From: DASZHJ01 sp035604335
GTDB taxonomy: Bacteria > Pseudomonadota > Alphaproteobacteria > ATCC43930 > CGMCC-115725
DNA length: 64,000 bases
Direction of reading: 5' to 3'
Assembly (NCBI GenBank): GCA_035604335.1
Contig: DATNIT010000295.1
Coordinates: forward strand, 1-64,000
This document shows positions 34,167 through 42,671 of this stretch, in pieces. The translations under genes were made by a program, and so were the position numbers. The notes beneath the pieces are model-generated. The model was not told the DNA's origin and ran no database searches. It saw nothing but the letters and a program-made list of their open reading frames with translations. The first letter of the stretch is position 1. The number at the start of each line of letters is the position of its first letter.

Positions 34167-36083
34167 ATGCTGCGCTCGATCGCCACAGTTTCCCTGAGTG
34201 GCACCTTGCTGGAGAAGGTGGAAGCCGCCGCGGCGGCGCGCTTCGACGCGGTGGAGATTTTCGAGACCGACATCGTGAACTACCCGGGCGCGCCCGATGA
34301 GGTCCGGCGCGCCGCGGCCGCGCTCGGCCTCGGGATTTCGCTCTATCAGCCTTTCCGCGACTTCGAGGCGGCGCCCGCCGAGCGGCGCCAGCGCAATCTC
34401 GACCGCGCCGAGCGCAAATTCGACGTCATGCAGCAGCTGGGGGCGCGCCTGATGCTGGTCTGCAGCAATGTCGCGGCGGATACCCTCGACGATGACGCAC
34501 AGGCGGCGGCCGATCTCGCGGCGCTGGCAGAGCGCGCGGCGCGCCGCGGCCTCAAGATCGGATACGAGGCGCTGGCCTGGGGCCGCCGGGTCAGCGACTA
34601 CCGGCACGCCTGGCGGATCGTGGAGCAGGCCGCGCATCCGAGCCTCGGCCTCATCGTCGACAGCTTTCATTCGCTCGCCATCGACGACGACCTGACCGAG
34701 CTCGGGCGGATTCCGGCCGAGCGGATCTTCCTCGTCCAGGTCGCGGACGCGCCGCGGCTCAAGATGGACGTGCTGTCCTGGAGCCGGCATTTCCGCTGCT
34801 TTCCGGGCCAGGGCCAGCTCGACGTCGCGGGTTTCCTGGCGCCGATCGTCGCGAACGGCTATGCGGGGCCGCTCTCCCTGGAGGTCTTCAACGACGATTT
34901 TCGCTCGGCCTCGGCGCGGCAGACGGCGCTCGACGGCATGCGGTCGTTGCTCTACCTCGAGGAGAAGACCGCGGAGCGCTTGGCGGAGGCCGTACCGCCT
35001 CCGCGCGTACAGGCCGATCTCTTCTCGCCGCCGCCGGCGCCGACCTATCGCGGCTTCGAGTTCCTGGAGTTCGCCGTCGAGGCCGCCGCCGAGACCGAGC
35101 TCGGCCGCTTGCTCGAGCAGCTGGGCTTCGTGCGGCTGGGCCGGCACAAATCCAAGAACGTCACGCTCTACCGCCAGGGCGAGGTCAACTTCATCATCAA
35201 TGCCGAGCCCGATTCCTTCGCGCATGCGTTCTTCCTGCTGCACGGCCCGTCGATCTGCGCCATGGCCTTCGGGGTGGGCGAGAAGCAGCAGGCGCTCAAC
35301 CGCGCACGGCTCTATCACTGCCAGCCCTTCGAGGGGCGCGTCGGGCCCAATGAGCTGGTGATCCCCGCGATCCGAGCGCCCGATGGCAGCCTGATCTATT
35401 TCGTCGAGCAGCACGAGGGCGCGGCCACCATCTACGACGTGGATTTCGTGCTCGATGCCGGCGCGCGGCAGCGTGTGGCGAGCCCGGGGCTCGCGCGCAT
35501 CGATCACGTGGCCCTGGCGCTGCCCGCGGGCGACCTCGACGGCTGGCTGCTCTTCTACAAGGCCGTCTTCGGCTTCGAGGCCGACGATCTGGTGGTGCTG
35601 CCGGATCCCTACGGGCTGGTGCGCAGCCGCGCCGTGACGAGCCGCTGCGGCAAGATCCGGATCCCCCTCAATATCTCCGAGAGCCGCAACACCGCCACCG
35701 CGCGCTTCGTCTCGACCTACAGCGGCGCCGGCGTCAATCACATCGCGCTCACGACCCCCGATATCTTCGCGAGCGCGGAGCGGCTGGCCGGCTCGGGTGT
35801 GCCCCTCCTGAAGATTCCCGACAACTACTACAACGACCTCGCCGCGAAGCATGGGCTTGCCCAGGAAATGGTCGATCGGCTCGCGCGCCACGGCATCCTC
35901 TACGACCGCTCGAGCGACGGCGAATACTTCCAGCTCTACACCGCCGCCTTCGATGACCGTTTCTGCTTCGAGATCGTGGAGCGCCGCGGCTATCGCGACT
36001 ATGGCGCGGTCAACGCGCCCGTCCGCATGGCCGCGCAGTCGAGGTCGACGCCGGCGTTCGAGGCCTGGGCGCAGGCACTCTAG
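34167..36083 (+). CDS. quiC: 3-dehydroshikimate dehydratase fused to a 4-hydroxyphenylpyruvate dioxygenase-like domain
   Basis: The 638-residue fusion has an N-terminal sugar-phosphate-isomerase-like TIM barrel (about 1-270; MLRSIATVSLSGTLLEKVEA, HSLAIDDDLTELGRIPAERI, GYAGPLSLEVFNDDF). The C-terminal half has two VOC modules of the HPPD type (about 290-630; IDHVALALPAGDLDGWLLFY, FQLYTAAFDDRFCFEIVERR). This is the QuiC1 architecture of Pseudomonas, which converts 3-dehydroshikimate to protocatechuate; the HPPD part is usually not catalytic for tyrosine breakdown in these fusions. The ATG at 34167 follows CGGAGG and is preferred over an ORF start 60 bases earlier. It is followed by aroE. Confidence 0.88.
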   Translation: MLRSIATVSLSGTLLEKVEAAAAARFDAVEIFETDIVNYPGAPDEVRRAAAALGLGISLYQPFRDFEAAPAERRQRNLDRAERKFDVMQQLGARLMLVCSNVAADTLDDDAQAAADLAALAERAARRGLKIGYEALAWGRRVSDYRHAWRIVEQAAHPSLGLIVDSFHSLAIDDDLTELGRIPAERIFLVQVADAPRLKMDVLSWSRHFRCFPGQGQLDVAGFLAPIVANGYAGPLSLEVFNDDFRSASARQTALDGMRSLLYLEEKTAERLAEAVPPPRVQADLFSPPPAPTYRGFEFLEFAVEAAAETELGRLLEQLGFVRLGRHKSKNVTLYRQGEVNFIINAEPDSFAHAFFLLHGPSICAMAFGVGEKQQALNRARLYHCQPFEGRVGPNELVIPAIRAPDGSLIYFVEQHEGAATIYDVDFVLDAGARQRVASPGLARIDHVALALPAGDLDGWLLFYKAVFGFEADDLVVLPDPYGLVRSRAVTSRCGKIRIPLNISESRNTATARFVSTYSGAGVNHIALTTPDIFASAERLAGSGVPLLKIPDNYYNDLAAKHGLAQEMVDRLARHGILYDRSSDGEYFQLYTAAFDDRFCFEIVERRGYRDYGAVNAPVRMAAQSRSTPAFEAWAQAL

Positions 36084-36155
36084 CGCGCGACCTCCTGGAA
36101 TGCCGATTTCGGTTCGTGTACGGTCGAAATCATCGCAGTCGAGGGCACGCGCATC

Positions 36156-36998
36156 ATGGCAGAGACTCAGAAATTTCGTTTGGCCGGCGTCATGGGCTGG
36201 CCGGTCGCGCATTCGCGCTCGCCGAAGCTGCATGGCTATTGGATCAGCCAGCTTGGGCTTTCCGGCGCTTATGTGTATCTGCCGGTGCAGCCCGAGCGCT
36301 TGCCGGACGCGCTCAAGGGGCTCTCGGCGCTGGGTTTCGCGGGCTGCAACCTGACCATCCCGCACAAAGAGACCGCGATGCGCCTCGTCGATCGCGTCGA
36401 TCCCCTGGCGAAGCGGATCGGCGCCATCAACACCATCGTGGTGGGCGAGGACGGCTCGCTCTCGGGCTTCAACAACGACGGCTATGGCTTCATCGAATGC
36501 CTGAAGGAGGCGAAGCCGGACTGGCGCGCGGATGCCGGGCCCGCGGTCGTCATGGGCTCCGGCGGCGGCGCGCGGGCCGTGGTGGCGAGCCTCGCCGAGC
36601 GCGGCGCCAGGGAGATCCGTCTGGTCAACCGCACCTTCGCGCGCGCCCAGAAGCTCGCGGCCGACCTCGGCGCTCCCGTGCGGGCGATCCCTTGGGAGCA
36701 GCGCCACGAGGCGATCGACGGCGCGAGCCTGCTGGTCAACACCACCAATCAAGGCATGGTGGGCCAAGCGCCGCTTGATCTCTCGCTCGACCGGCTGCCG
36801 AAGACCGCGCTCGTCTCCGACATCATCTATGTACCGCTGGAGACGCCGCTGCTCGCCGCCGCGCGCAAGCGCGGCAACCTCGCCGTGAACGGGCTCGGCA
36901 TGCTGCTCCACCAGGCGCGGCCGGCCTTCAAGGCCTGGTTCGGCGTTCTGCCGGAGGTGACGCCGGAGCTGCGGCGACTTCTCGAGGCGACGATCTAG
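36156..36998 (+). CDS. aroE: Shikimate dehydrogenase family protein
   Basis: The 280-residue protein has the catalytic K71 in LTIPHKETA and D108 in FNNDGYGF, the cofactor loop GSGGGARA at 134-141 and the substrate Ser pair in VAHSRSPKLHGYWI. It interconverts shikimate and 3-dehydroshikimate. It is 72 bases downstream of quiC on the same strand, so here it probably acts in the catabolic direction (shikimate or quinate to dehydroshikimate to protocatechuate) rather than as the biosynthetic housekeeping copy. Confidence 0.88.
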   Translation: MAETQKFRLAGVMGWPVAHSRSPKLHGYWISQLGLSGAYVYLPVQPERLPDALKGLSALGFAGCNLTIPHKETAMRLVDRVDPLAKRIGAINTIVVGEDGSLSGFNNDGYGFIECLKEAKPDWRADAGPAVVMGSGGGARAVVASLAERGAREIRLVNRTFARAQKLAADLGAPVRAIPWEQRHEAIDGASLLVNTTNQGMVGQAPLDLSLDRLPKTALVSDIIYVPLETPLLAAARKRGNLAVNGLGMLLHQARPAFKAWFGVLPEVTPELRRLLEATI

Positions 36999-37005
36999 CG
37001 GCGTC

Positions 37006-37866
37006 TCACCGCTTGTAGACGACGAACCCCGCGATGGCGTCGAGGAGCGCTTGGGGCTCGTCGGCGCGGACGGAATGGCTGCTGTTCTCGAAGATGCGCA
37101 GCTCCGCGCGCGGGACGAGGCGCGCGATCTCCTCGGAGAATTCCGGCGGGCAGATCCAGTCGTGGCGGCCGGCGATCACCAGGGTCGGCGCGGTGATCCG
37201 GCCGAGCTCGGGCCTGAGGTCGAAGTCGCGCAGGAAGCCGCCGAAGGCGCGGTTGAGCGGCTCGGGCTCGTGGAGCGTGCGCTCGTGGCCGAGCGCCGCC
37301 GCGGCGGGATCGTACCGGCGGCTGTAGAGCGGACCCATCACGGCGTAGAAGCGCTGCATCTGCGCGCGATCCATCATCGCGCCCTGCCAGACGGGCTCCG
37401 AGACCTCGCGCTGCTCCGCCGTGCCGCGCTCCGCCAGAATCTCCCGCGCGCGCTTGATGAAACCGCCGTGCGCCGCCGTCACCACCGCGATCAAATGCGA
37501 CACCGAGGCGGGATAGCGCGCGGCGTGGGCGAGCGCCACCATGCCGCCATAGGAGGTGCCGATGCTGACGATGGGACCGAGGCCCAGATGGCGGCGCAGC
37601 GCCTCCATGTCCTCGACGTTCTCGTCGAGGGTGTACTTGGTGGGATCGCCGCGCGCCGATCGGCCCTGGCCGCGGTGATCGAAATAGACCAGCTGTAGGC
37701 GCTCGGCGAGCGGCGACATCACCGGCTTGAAGCTGCTGTGATCGCCGCCGGGTCCGCCGTGAATGACGAAGGCGACCGGTTTTTCGCGCATGATCCGGCC
37801 GTCCGGCACCAGCCCCATGCCCTCGACGTCGAAGTAGATCTCGGTGTCGCGGATCTTGGCGCGCAT
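37006..37866 (-). CDS. Alpha/beta hydrolase, proline iminopeptidase-like
   Basis: The 286-residue protein has the HGGPGGDHSSF oxyanion segment typical of proline iminopeptidases, FDHRGQGRSARG, the nucleophile GTSYGG and the catalytic His in ENSSHSVRADEP. It probably cleaves an N-terminal amino acid or an amide. The ATG at 37864-37866 follows GAGG and lies 11 bases after the stop of the M81 peptidase gene, so the two are in one operon. The ORF extension further upstream is antisense to, or inside, that gene. Confidence 0.82.
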   Translation of the reverse strand: MRAKIRDTEIYFDVEGMGLVPDGRIMREKPVAFVIHGGPGGDHSSFKPVMSPLAERLQLVYFDHRGQGRSARGDPTKYTLDENVEDMEALRRHLGLGPIVSIGTSYGGMVALAHAARYPASVSHLIAVVTAAHGGFIKRAREILAERGTAEQREVSEPVWQGAMMDRAQMQRFYAVMGPLYSRRYDPAAAALGHERTLHEPEPLNRAFGGFLRDFDLRPELGRITAPTLVIAGRHDWICPPEFSEEIARLVPRAELRIFENSSHSVRADEPQALLDAIAGFVVYKR

Positions 37867-37876
37867 CGCCTCGTCC

Positions 37877-39361
37877 TCACCCGATCGCGTCGAGCGGATG
37901 GATGGGGCGGCGCACCTTCGTGAAGAGCTCGGGCGTGTAGATCTCGGAGCAGAGCGCGCCGGTGTCGACCAGCACGACCTCACGCGCGATCGGCTCGAAG
38001 GCGGCACGGAAGTGGTGCATCGACTTGACCGCGACCGTGCGGTAGCGCGTGGGGTCGATGCCGAGCGAGGTGAATTGCCCGAGATCGGTCGCCTGGCCGT
38101 TGTTGGTGATCACGACGACGTCGATGCCGCCGACGCGAAACACCATGGAGGGGCCGTAGTCGCGCGCCACGCCGCCGCCCATGGCGCCGTAGGCGATGAA
38201 TTTCCCGTTGGTGAGGCAAGTGACCTCGCCCTCGAGCGTCAACGGACCGCCGCCCATGGCGGGATCGGTCTTGCCGCCCAGCATGAGCGTCGTGCGCGCG
38301 CCGATGCCGGCCTCGATGCCGGCCTGCACGGCCTCAGGGTCGGCGAGCGCGTGAAAGGCGACGCTCGGCAGCTTCGCCTCGACCATCGCCTTCAGGAACG
38401 CCGTCGCGTCGCCATACCCGCCGCCGCCGGGATTGTCGGTGTAGTCCGCCACCACCAGCGCCTTGTCGCCGGGCTTGCCCTTGCGCGCGAGCTCGATCAC
38501 CTGCGGGATCGGCAGCAGCGTCGCCGTGTTCTCCTCGCGGGTCTCCCAGGCGAAATCCATCAGCGACTCCGCGATCGCTGACCCGCGCGGGCTCGCTCCA
38601 TCCGTGGTCACCGTGACCGTCGGCCCGACGTCGCGGATGTTGGCGCGGGTGAAGCCGGCGCAGAGGCTCACCACCAGCGCCTCGCCCGTGCGCTCGAAGC
38701 CGTCGGCGCGCGCCAGCGCCTCCGCCATCGGGCCGCTCTGGGTCCGGCCGTGGTTGAACCCGTAGATCGTGGGCCGGCGCGCGATCACCGTCACCGGCTT
38801 GATCTCGCCCTTTATGGCGCGCTCCAGGAGCTCGGCGCCTTGCCAGGCGCGCTCGTACTGATCGATGTGCGGATACGTGCGGAACGCGATCAGCGCGCTC
38901 GCGTGATCCGCCATCGCCTGGGTCACGTTGGCGTGGAGGTCGAGCGTCACGACGACCGGCACGTCCCGCCCGATCACGCCGCGCAAGCGCCGCAGCAGCT
39001 CGCCCTCGCCGTCCTCGTGCTCGTCGGTCACCATCGCGCCGTGCAGGTGCAGGAGCACACCGTCGATCGGGCCTTGCTTCTTCGCCGCGCCCACGATGAG
39101 TCCCGCGATCTCCTCGAAGGCGCCGCGGGTCACCAGGCCCGAAGGGTTCGCGCTCGCGGAGACCGGATGGATCAAGGTCCAGCCGTATTTGTCCGCGGCC
39201 TCGAAGGTGGCGCCGAACGCCGAGCGGGTTTCTCGGAAGGCCGCGGGGATCTCGTTCTCGAGGTGGAAATCCCGGCGCCGGAACGCCGCCATGTCGGTCA
39301 GGACCCGGCTGAAGGTGTTGGTCTCGTGCATGAAGCGGGCGGCGAGCACGCGCTTGGCCAT
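37877..39361 (-). CDS. M81 family metallopeptidase (MlrC-like)
   Basis: The 494-residue protein matches the microcystinase C (MlrC) family: the N-terminal ARFMHETNTFSRVLTDMAAF, the HLHGAMVTDEHEDGEGELL and VTLDLHANVT motifs with candidate zinc ligands, and the C-terminal MHHFRAAFEPIAREVVLVDT. Family members hydrolyse small peptides or amides with Zn. It is coded upstream of the iminopeptidase-like hydrolase and divergent from the EutA-like gene. No microcystin context (mlrA, mlrB) is visible, so a general peptide or amide role is more likely. Confidence 0.85.
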   Translation of the reverse strand: MAKRVLAARFMHETNTFSRVLTDMAAFRRRDFHLENEIPAAFRETRSAFGATFEAADKYGWTLIHPVSASANPSGLVTRGAFEEIAGLIVGAAKKQGPIDGVLLHLHGAMVTDEHEDGEGELLRRLRGVIGRDVPVVVTLDLHANVTQAMADHASALIAFRTYPHIDQYERAWQGAELLERAIKGEIKPVTVIARRPTIYGFNHGRTQSGPMAEALARADGFERTGEALVVSLCAGFTRANIRDVGPTVTVTTDGASPRGSAIAESLMDFAWETREENTATLLPIPQVIELARKGKPGDKALVVADYTDNPGGGGYGDATAFLKAMVEAKLPSVAFHALADPEAVQAGIEAGIGARTTLMLGGKTDPAMGGGPLTLEGEVTCLTNGKFIAYGAMGGGVARDYGPSMVFRVGGIDVVVITNNGQATDLGQFTSLGIDPTRYRTVAVKSMHHFRAAFEPIAREVVLVDTGALCSEIYTPELFTKVRRPIHPLDAIG

Positions 39362-39504
39362 CGGGTGCCTCTCTGGTGTGTACTATCAAGCCATCTTCAC
39401 CCAAGAGCGGCCGTGCCGTCGATGCCCTCACCGTGCCGCCGTGCGGGATTTGCCTTGCGATCCCAGCGGCGCGATCATGTCGGCGGCATCACGGAGATTC
39501 AGCC

Positions 39505-40278
39505 ATGCCTGACACCCTGGAAGCCCGAGGCTGGGAAACCATGCCGTGCACGCCAGACGACGGCCCTGCCCGCACGGCGGCGATCGGCCTCATCACCCTC
39601 GGCAACGACGTGGTGATCGAGCGGGAGCTGCGGACCTTCCTGGCTCCGGTCGAGGGCGCCGCCGTGTTCGCGAGCCGGATCCCGCTAATGCTCGAGCTGA
39701 CGCCGCAAGGGCTCCTCGACATGGAGGCGCACATCCCCCGCGCCGTCGAACTCATCGTGCCCAACGACCGGCTCGACGTGATGGCGTTCGGCTGCACCTC
39801 CGGCTCCATGGCGATCGGGCCCGAGCGCGTGGCGGCGGCGGTACACCGCTCGCGGCCCGGTATCCCCGTCACCGATCCCGTGAGCGCCGCCTTGAAGGGC
39901 CTGAAGGCGCTGGGCGCGCGCCGGATCGCGCTGCTGACGCCCTATCCCGACGTGGTCAACGAGGTGGTCGCCGAGTATGTCGGCGCCCAGGGCTTCGAGA
40001 TCGCCGAGCGCGCGAGCTTCAAGCAGCCGAACGACCCCGCCATCGCCCGCGTGCCGCCCGAGGCGATCTATCGCGCCGGCGTGGAGCTCGGCCGCCGCAA
40101 GGTCGACGCGCTCTTCATCTCCTGCACCGCGCTCCGCTGCTCCTCCGTCATCGAGCGCATCGAGCACGCGATCGGCAAGCCGGTGATCACCAGCAACCAG
40201 GCCCTCGCCTGGGATTGCCTCCGGCTCGCCGGATGCACGGCGGCGGTCGAGGGGTATGGGAAGTTGCTGCGCGGCTGA
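39505..40278 (+). CDS. Asp/Glu racemase superfamily protein (EutA/maleate isomerase-like)
   Basis: The 257-residue protein has two catalytic-type Cys motifs, FGCTSGS and SCTALRC, as in maleate cis-trans isomerase, arylmalonate decarboxylase and the ectoine-utilisation protein EutA. The start RTAAIGLITLGNDVVIEREL and LTPYPDVVNEVVAEYVGAQG support the maleate isomerase/EutA branch. ACGGAGATTC precedes the ATG at 39505. It is convergent with a DoeA-like gene across a family A repeat. An EutA role in ectoine use is suggested by that neighbour but not proved. Confidence 0.75.
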   Translation: MPDTLEARGWETMPCTPDDGPARTAAIGLITLGNDVVIERELRTFLAPVEGAAVFASRIPLMLELTPQGLLDMEAHIPRAVELIVPNDRLDVMAFGCTSGSMAIGPERVAAAVHRSRPGIPVTDPVSAALKGLKALGARRIALLTPYPDVVNEVVAEYVGAQGFEIAERASFKQPNDPAIARVPPEAIYRAGVELGRRKVDALFISCTALRCSSVIERIEHAIGKPVITSNQALAWDCLRLAGCTAAVEGYGKLLRG

Positions 40279-40285
40279 CGCGGCA

Positions 40286-40435
40286 CCCTCACCCTCCCGT
40301 CGCTATGCGACGGGTCCCTCCCTCTCCCGCCCGAGCGCGGGAGAGGGGCTATTCACACTGAGCACCTGCTTGCCCTCGCCCACGAAGTGGGAGAGGGAGG
40401 GACCCAGCCCGCAGGGCTGGTTGGGTGAGGGTCTT
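40286..40435. repeat. Intergenic repeat, family A (copy 4, composite)
   Basis: Several nested arms (CTCACCCTCCC, CCTCTCCCGC with GCGGGAGAGG, CCCACGAAGTGGG, GGTTGGGTGAGGG) form a composite palindromic block between the convergent EutA-like and DoeA-like genes. A terminator role for both is plausible. Confidence 0.6.
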
Positions 40436-40440
40436 CCACC

Positions 40441-41613
40441 CTACTCCTTCACGAACACCTTCCGCGGGAAATCGCAGAACGGCTTCGCGCCGCGGTCGGT
40501 GATCTGAATCGCTTCGCTGATCTCGACGCCCCAGTCGTCCATCCAGATGGCGGGGATGACGTGGAAGCACATGTTGGGCTGGAGCACGGTCTTGTCTCCG
40601 GGGCGGAGGCTCATGGTGTGCTCGCCCCAGTCCGGCGGATAGTTGAGCCCCACGGAATAGCCGATGCGGGATTCCTTGACGACGCCGTGCCGGGCGATCA
40701 CGTGGCGCCAGGCGGCCTCGACGTCCTCGCAGGTGGCGCCGGGCTTGGCGGCGTCGAGCGCGGCTTGCGTGCCCTCGAGCACGACCTTTTCCATGTCGAG
40801 GAGCTTCTGCGGCGGCTTCCCCAGATAGACCGTGCGCGCCATCGGGCAGTGATAGCGCAGCCGGCACGCGCCGAGCTCGAGGATGGTCGCCTCGCCCCGG
40901 ACGAACGGCTTGTCGTTCCAGGTGAGGTGCGGCGTCGAGGTGCCGATCCCCGTCGGCAGCATCGGCGCGAAGGACGTGTAGTCACCACCGAACTCCGAGG
41001 TCCCCGAGACCTGCGCCGCGTAGATCTTGGCGACGGCGTCGCATTGCCGCACGCCCGGCTCGACCGCGTCGACGGCGACGCGCATCACGCGCTCCATGAT
41101 GCGCGCGGCCTGTCCCATGTACTCGATCTCGCGCGGCGATTTGACCGCGCGCACCCAATTGACAAGGCTCTTCGAGTCCACGAACCGCGCGTTCGGCAGC
41201 TTCGCCTTCAGCGCCTCATAGGCCATCGGCGAGAAGTAATAGGCGTCCATCTCGAGCCCGATGGTGCCGCGGTCGAGGCCGCGCTCCCGCATCTTCTCGG
41301 CGAGATAATCGAAGGGATGCCGCTCGGTCGACTGCACGTAATGGTCGGGAAAGCCGATGATGCTGTCGGCTTTGAGGAAGGTCGTGAGCTTGGCGCCCGC
41401 GGCGTCCATGGCGCGCGTGCAGCAGATCGGCTCCGCGAGACCCTGGCCCACCACCACCGCCTGCGGCGTATAGAAGGACCAGCCGTCGTAGCCCGTGAGG
41501 TAATTCATGTTGGCGGGATCGACCGCGACCAGCGTGTCGATCCCCTGCTTCGCCATCGCCTGCCTGGTCTTCTCGGTGCGGGCGAGATACTCGGATTTCT
41601 CGAACGGCAACAT
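40441..41613 (-). CDS. M24-family enzyme, ectoine hydrolase (DoeA/EutD)-like
   Basis: The 390-residue protein has the pita-bread (creatinase/prolidase) fold. The N-terminal NMNYLTGYDGWSFYTPQAVV and the C-terminal YPPDWGEHTMSLRPGDKTVL and IWMDDWGVEISEAIQITD closely resemble DoeA/EutD, which opens the ectoine ring. In place of the canonical metal ligands of aminopeptidase P, the site reads ELGACRLRYHCPMARTVYLG, as in DoeA and creatinase, so a metal-independent hydrolase is expected. The other ectoine degradation genes (doeB, doeC, doeD) are not in the window. A related cyclic amide could be the real substrate. Confidence 0.68.
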   Translation of the reverse strand: MLPFEKSEYLARTEKTRQAMAKQGIDTLVAVDPANMNYLTGYDGWSFYTPQAVVVGQGLAEPICCTRAMDAAGAKLTTFLKADSIIGFPDHYVQSTERHPFDYLAEKMRERGLDRGTIGLEMDAYYFSPMAYEALKAKLPNARFVDSKSLVNWVRAVKSPREIEYMGQAARIMERVMRVAVDAVEPGVRQCDAVAKIYAAQVSGTSEFGGDYTSFAPMLPTGIGTSTPHLTWNDKPFVRGEATILELGACRLRYHCPMARTVYLGKPPQKLLDMEKVVLEGTQAALDAAKPGATCEDVEAAWRHVIARHGVVKESRIGYSVGLNYPPDWGEHTMSLRPGDKTVLQPNMCFHVIPAIWMDDWGVEISEAIQITDRGAKPFCDFPRKVFVKE

Positions 41614-41699
41614 GGGCGGTGTCCTGAAGGAATAGGAACCTTAGATTTACCACGGAGACACGGAGGACACAGAGGAATTGGAGTTGTGGCACCTCGGTG

Positions 41700-41809
41700 C
41701 CTCCTTCGACGCGCTCCCGGTGGTCGCTTGCTCAGGGTGAGGAGCTTTGGTCGCCGCGGGACCCAATATACACTTCATCCTGAGCAAGCGAAGCGCGTCG
41801 AAGGACGCG
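41700..41809. repeat. Intergenic inverted repeat, family B (copy 2)
   Basis: CCTCCTTCGACGCGCTC...GCTTGCTCAGGGTGAGG (41700-41742) faces CATCCTGAGCAAGCGAAGCG...CGAAGGACGC (41777-41808). It lies upstream of the DoeA-like gene and downstream of the GntR gene, both on the minus strand, so here it separates two transcription units. Confidence 0.65.
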
Positions 41810-41860
41810 CGGCAGCGATCCAGCGCCTCCGTACCTCCATGGTGAAACTTCTTACGCTCG

Positions 41861-42553
41861 CTATGCCGCCGCGAGCTTTCGGTAGCGCTCGCGGCTTTTC
41901 AGCAGGTGCTCGCGCATGGCGGCGCGGGCTCCGGTGCTGTCGTGCTTTCGGATCGCGTCGTGGATGGTGCGATGCTCATGCTGGAACGCGTCCAGGTAGG
42001 CGCGCGCGCCGGAAAGACGCACGGTCTGGCGCGGAATAATGAAGCGGCCGAGATATTCGAGGAAGCGCGGAAATTGCGCGTTTCCCGTGGCCTCCGCGAT
42101 CGCGCGATGAAAGAGGTAATCCTCGTCGATCGCGGATTCATTACGCGCGATGGCGCGGTCCATCGCGGCGAGCGCCTGGCTGATCCCGCGGAGCTGCTTG
42201 CCCGTCGCGCGCTCGGCGGCGAGACCCGCGGTCTCGATCTCGACGGCCATGCGCAGCTCCATGAGGTCGACCACCGCCTCGAGCGACTTGAGTCCGTCGG
42301 GATCTATGCGGAACGGCCGGCGCTGCGGATCGCTCGCGACGAAGGCACCGAGCCCCTGCCGCGTGGTGACCAGTCCCTGGGCACGGAGCGCCGCCACCGC
42401 CTCGCGCACCACCGTGCGGCTCACGCCCAGCGCCGCCACCATCTCCTGCTCGGTCGGAAGACGTGCGCCCGGCGCCAACCGGCCGCTGCCGATCTCGGCG
42501 GCGAGACGGTCGACCACCTCGGCGGTGCGGTTTTTCGGCGGGCCCAGCGGCAT
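41861..42553 (-). CDS. GntR-family regulator (FadR subfamily)
   Basis: The 230-residue protein has an N-terminal winged helix (VVDRLAAEIGSGRLAPGARL, ALGVSRTVVREAVAALRAQG) and a C-terminal FCD domain. The ATG at 42551-42553 is chosen because it gives the usual length and leaves the palindrome at 42603-42619 outside the gene; in-frame ATGs further upstream would place the operator inside it. It diverges from the TRAP transporter genes and most likely represses them until an organic acid ligand binds. Confidence 0.83.
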   Translation of the reverse strand: MPLGPPKNRTAEVVDRLAAEIGSGRLAPGARLPTEQEMVAALGVSRTVVREAVAALRAQGLVTTRQGLGAFVASDPQRRPFRIDPDGLKSLEAVVDLMELRMAVEIETAGLAAERATGKQLRGISQALAAMDRAIARNESAIDEDYLFHRAIAEATGNAQFPRFLEYLGRFIIPRQTVRLSGARAYLDAFQHEHRTIHDAIRKHDSTGARAAMREHLLKSRERYRKLAAA

Positions 42554-42579
42554 CAGGATCGCTGCGACCTCGGAGCTGC

Positions 42580-42619
42580 TTGACAAGGGAAACCTCGTCC
42601 GATGTATGCTCATCGTACA
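42580..42619 (+). promoter_or_regulatory. TRAP operon promoter with overlapping GntR operator
   Basis: TTGACA at 42580-42585 and TATGCT at 42605-42610 (19-base spacer) form a plausible promoter. A 17-base dyad TGTATGCTCATCGTACA at 42603-42619 covers the -10 box, with outer arms TGTA/TACA perfect. FadR-type GntR regulators of sugar-acid and TRAP operons bind sites of this shape. Repression by steric block is expected. Confidence 0.6.
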
Positions 42620-42671
42620 AGTGGGTGGACGCGCACGCAAGCGCGGCTCCGCGCGATAGAGGGAGGAAGCG

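Noticed and set aside
34104..36911. A 935-residue minus-strand ORF opposite quiC and aroE
   Set aside because: It is an antisense shadow; both genes on the plus strand have complete family motifs and ribosome sites.
37877..39361. A microcystin degradation locus
   Set aside because: Only an MlrC-family member is present; mlrA, mlrB and mlrD are missing, so the specific pathway is not supported.
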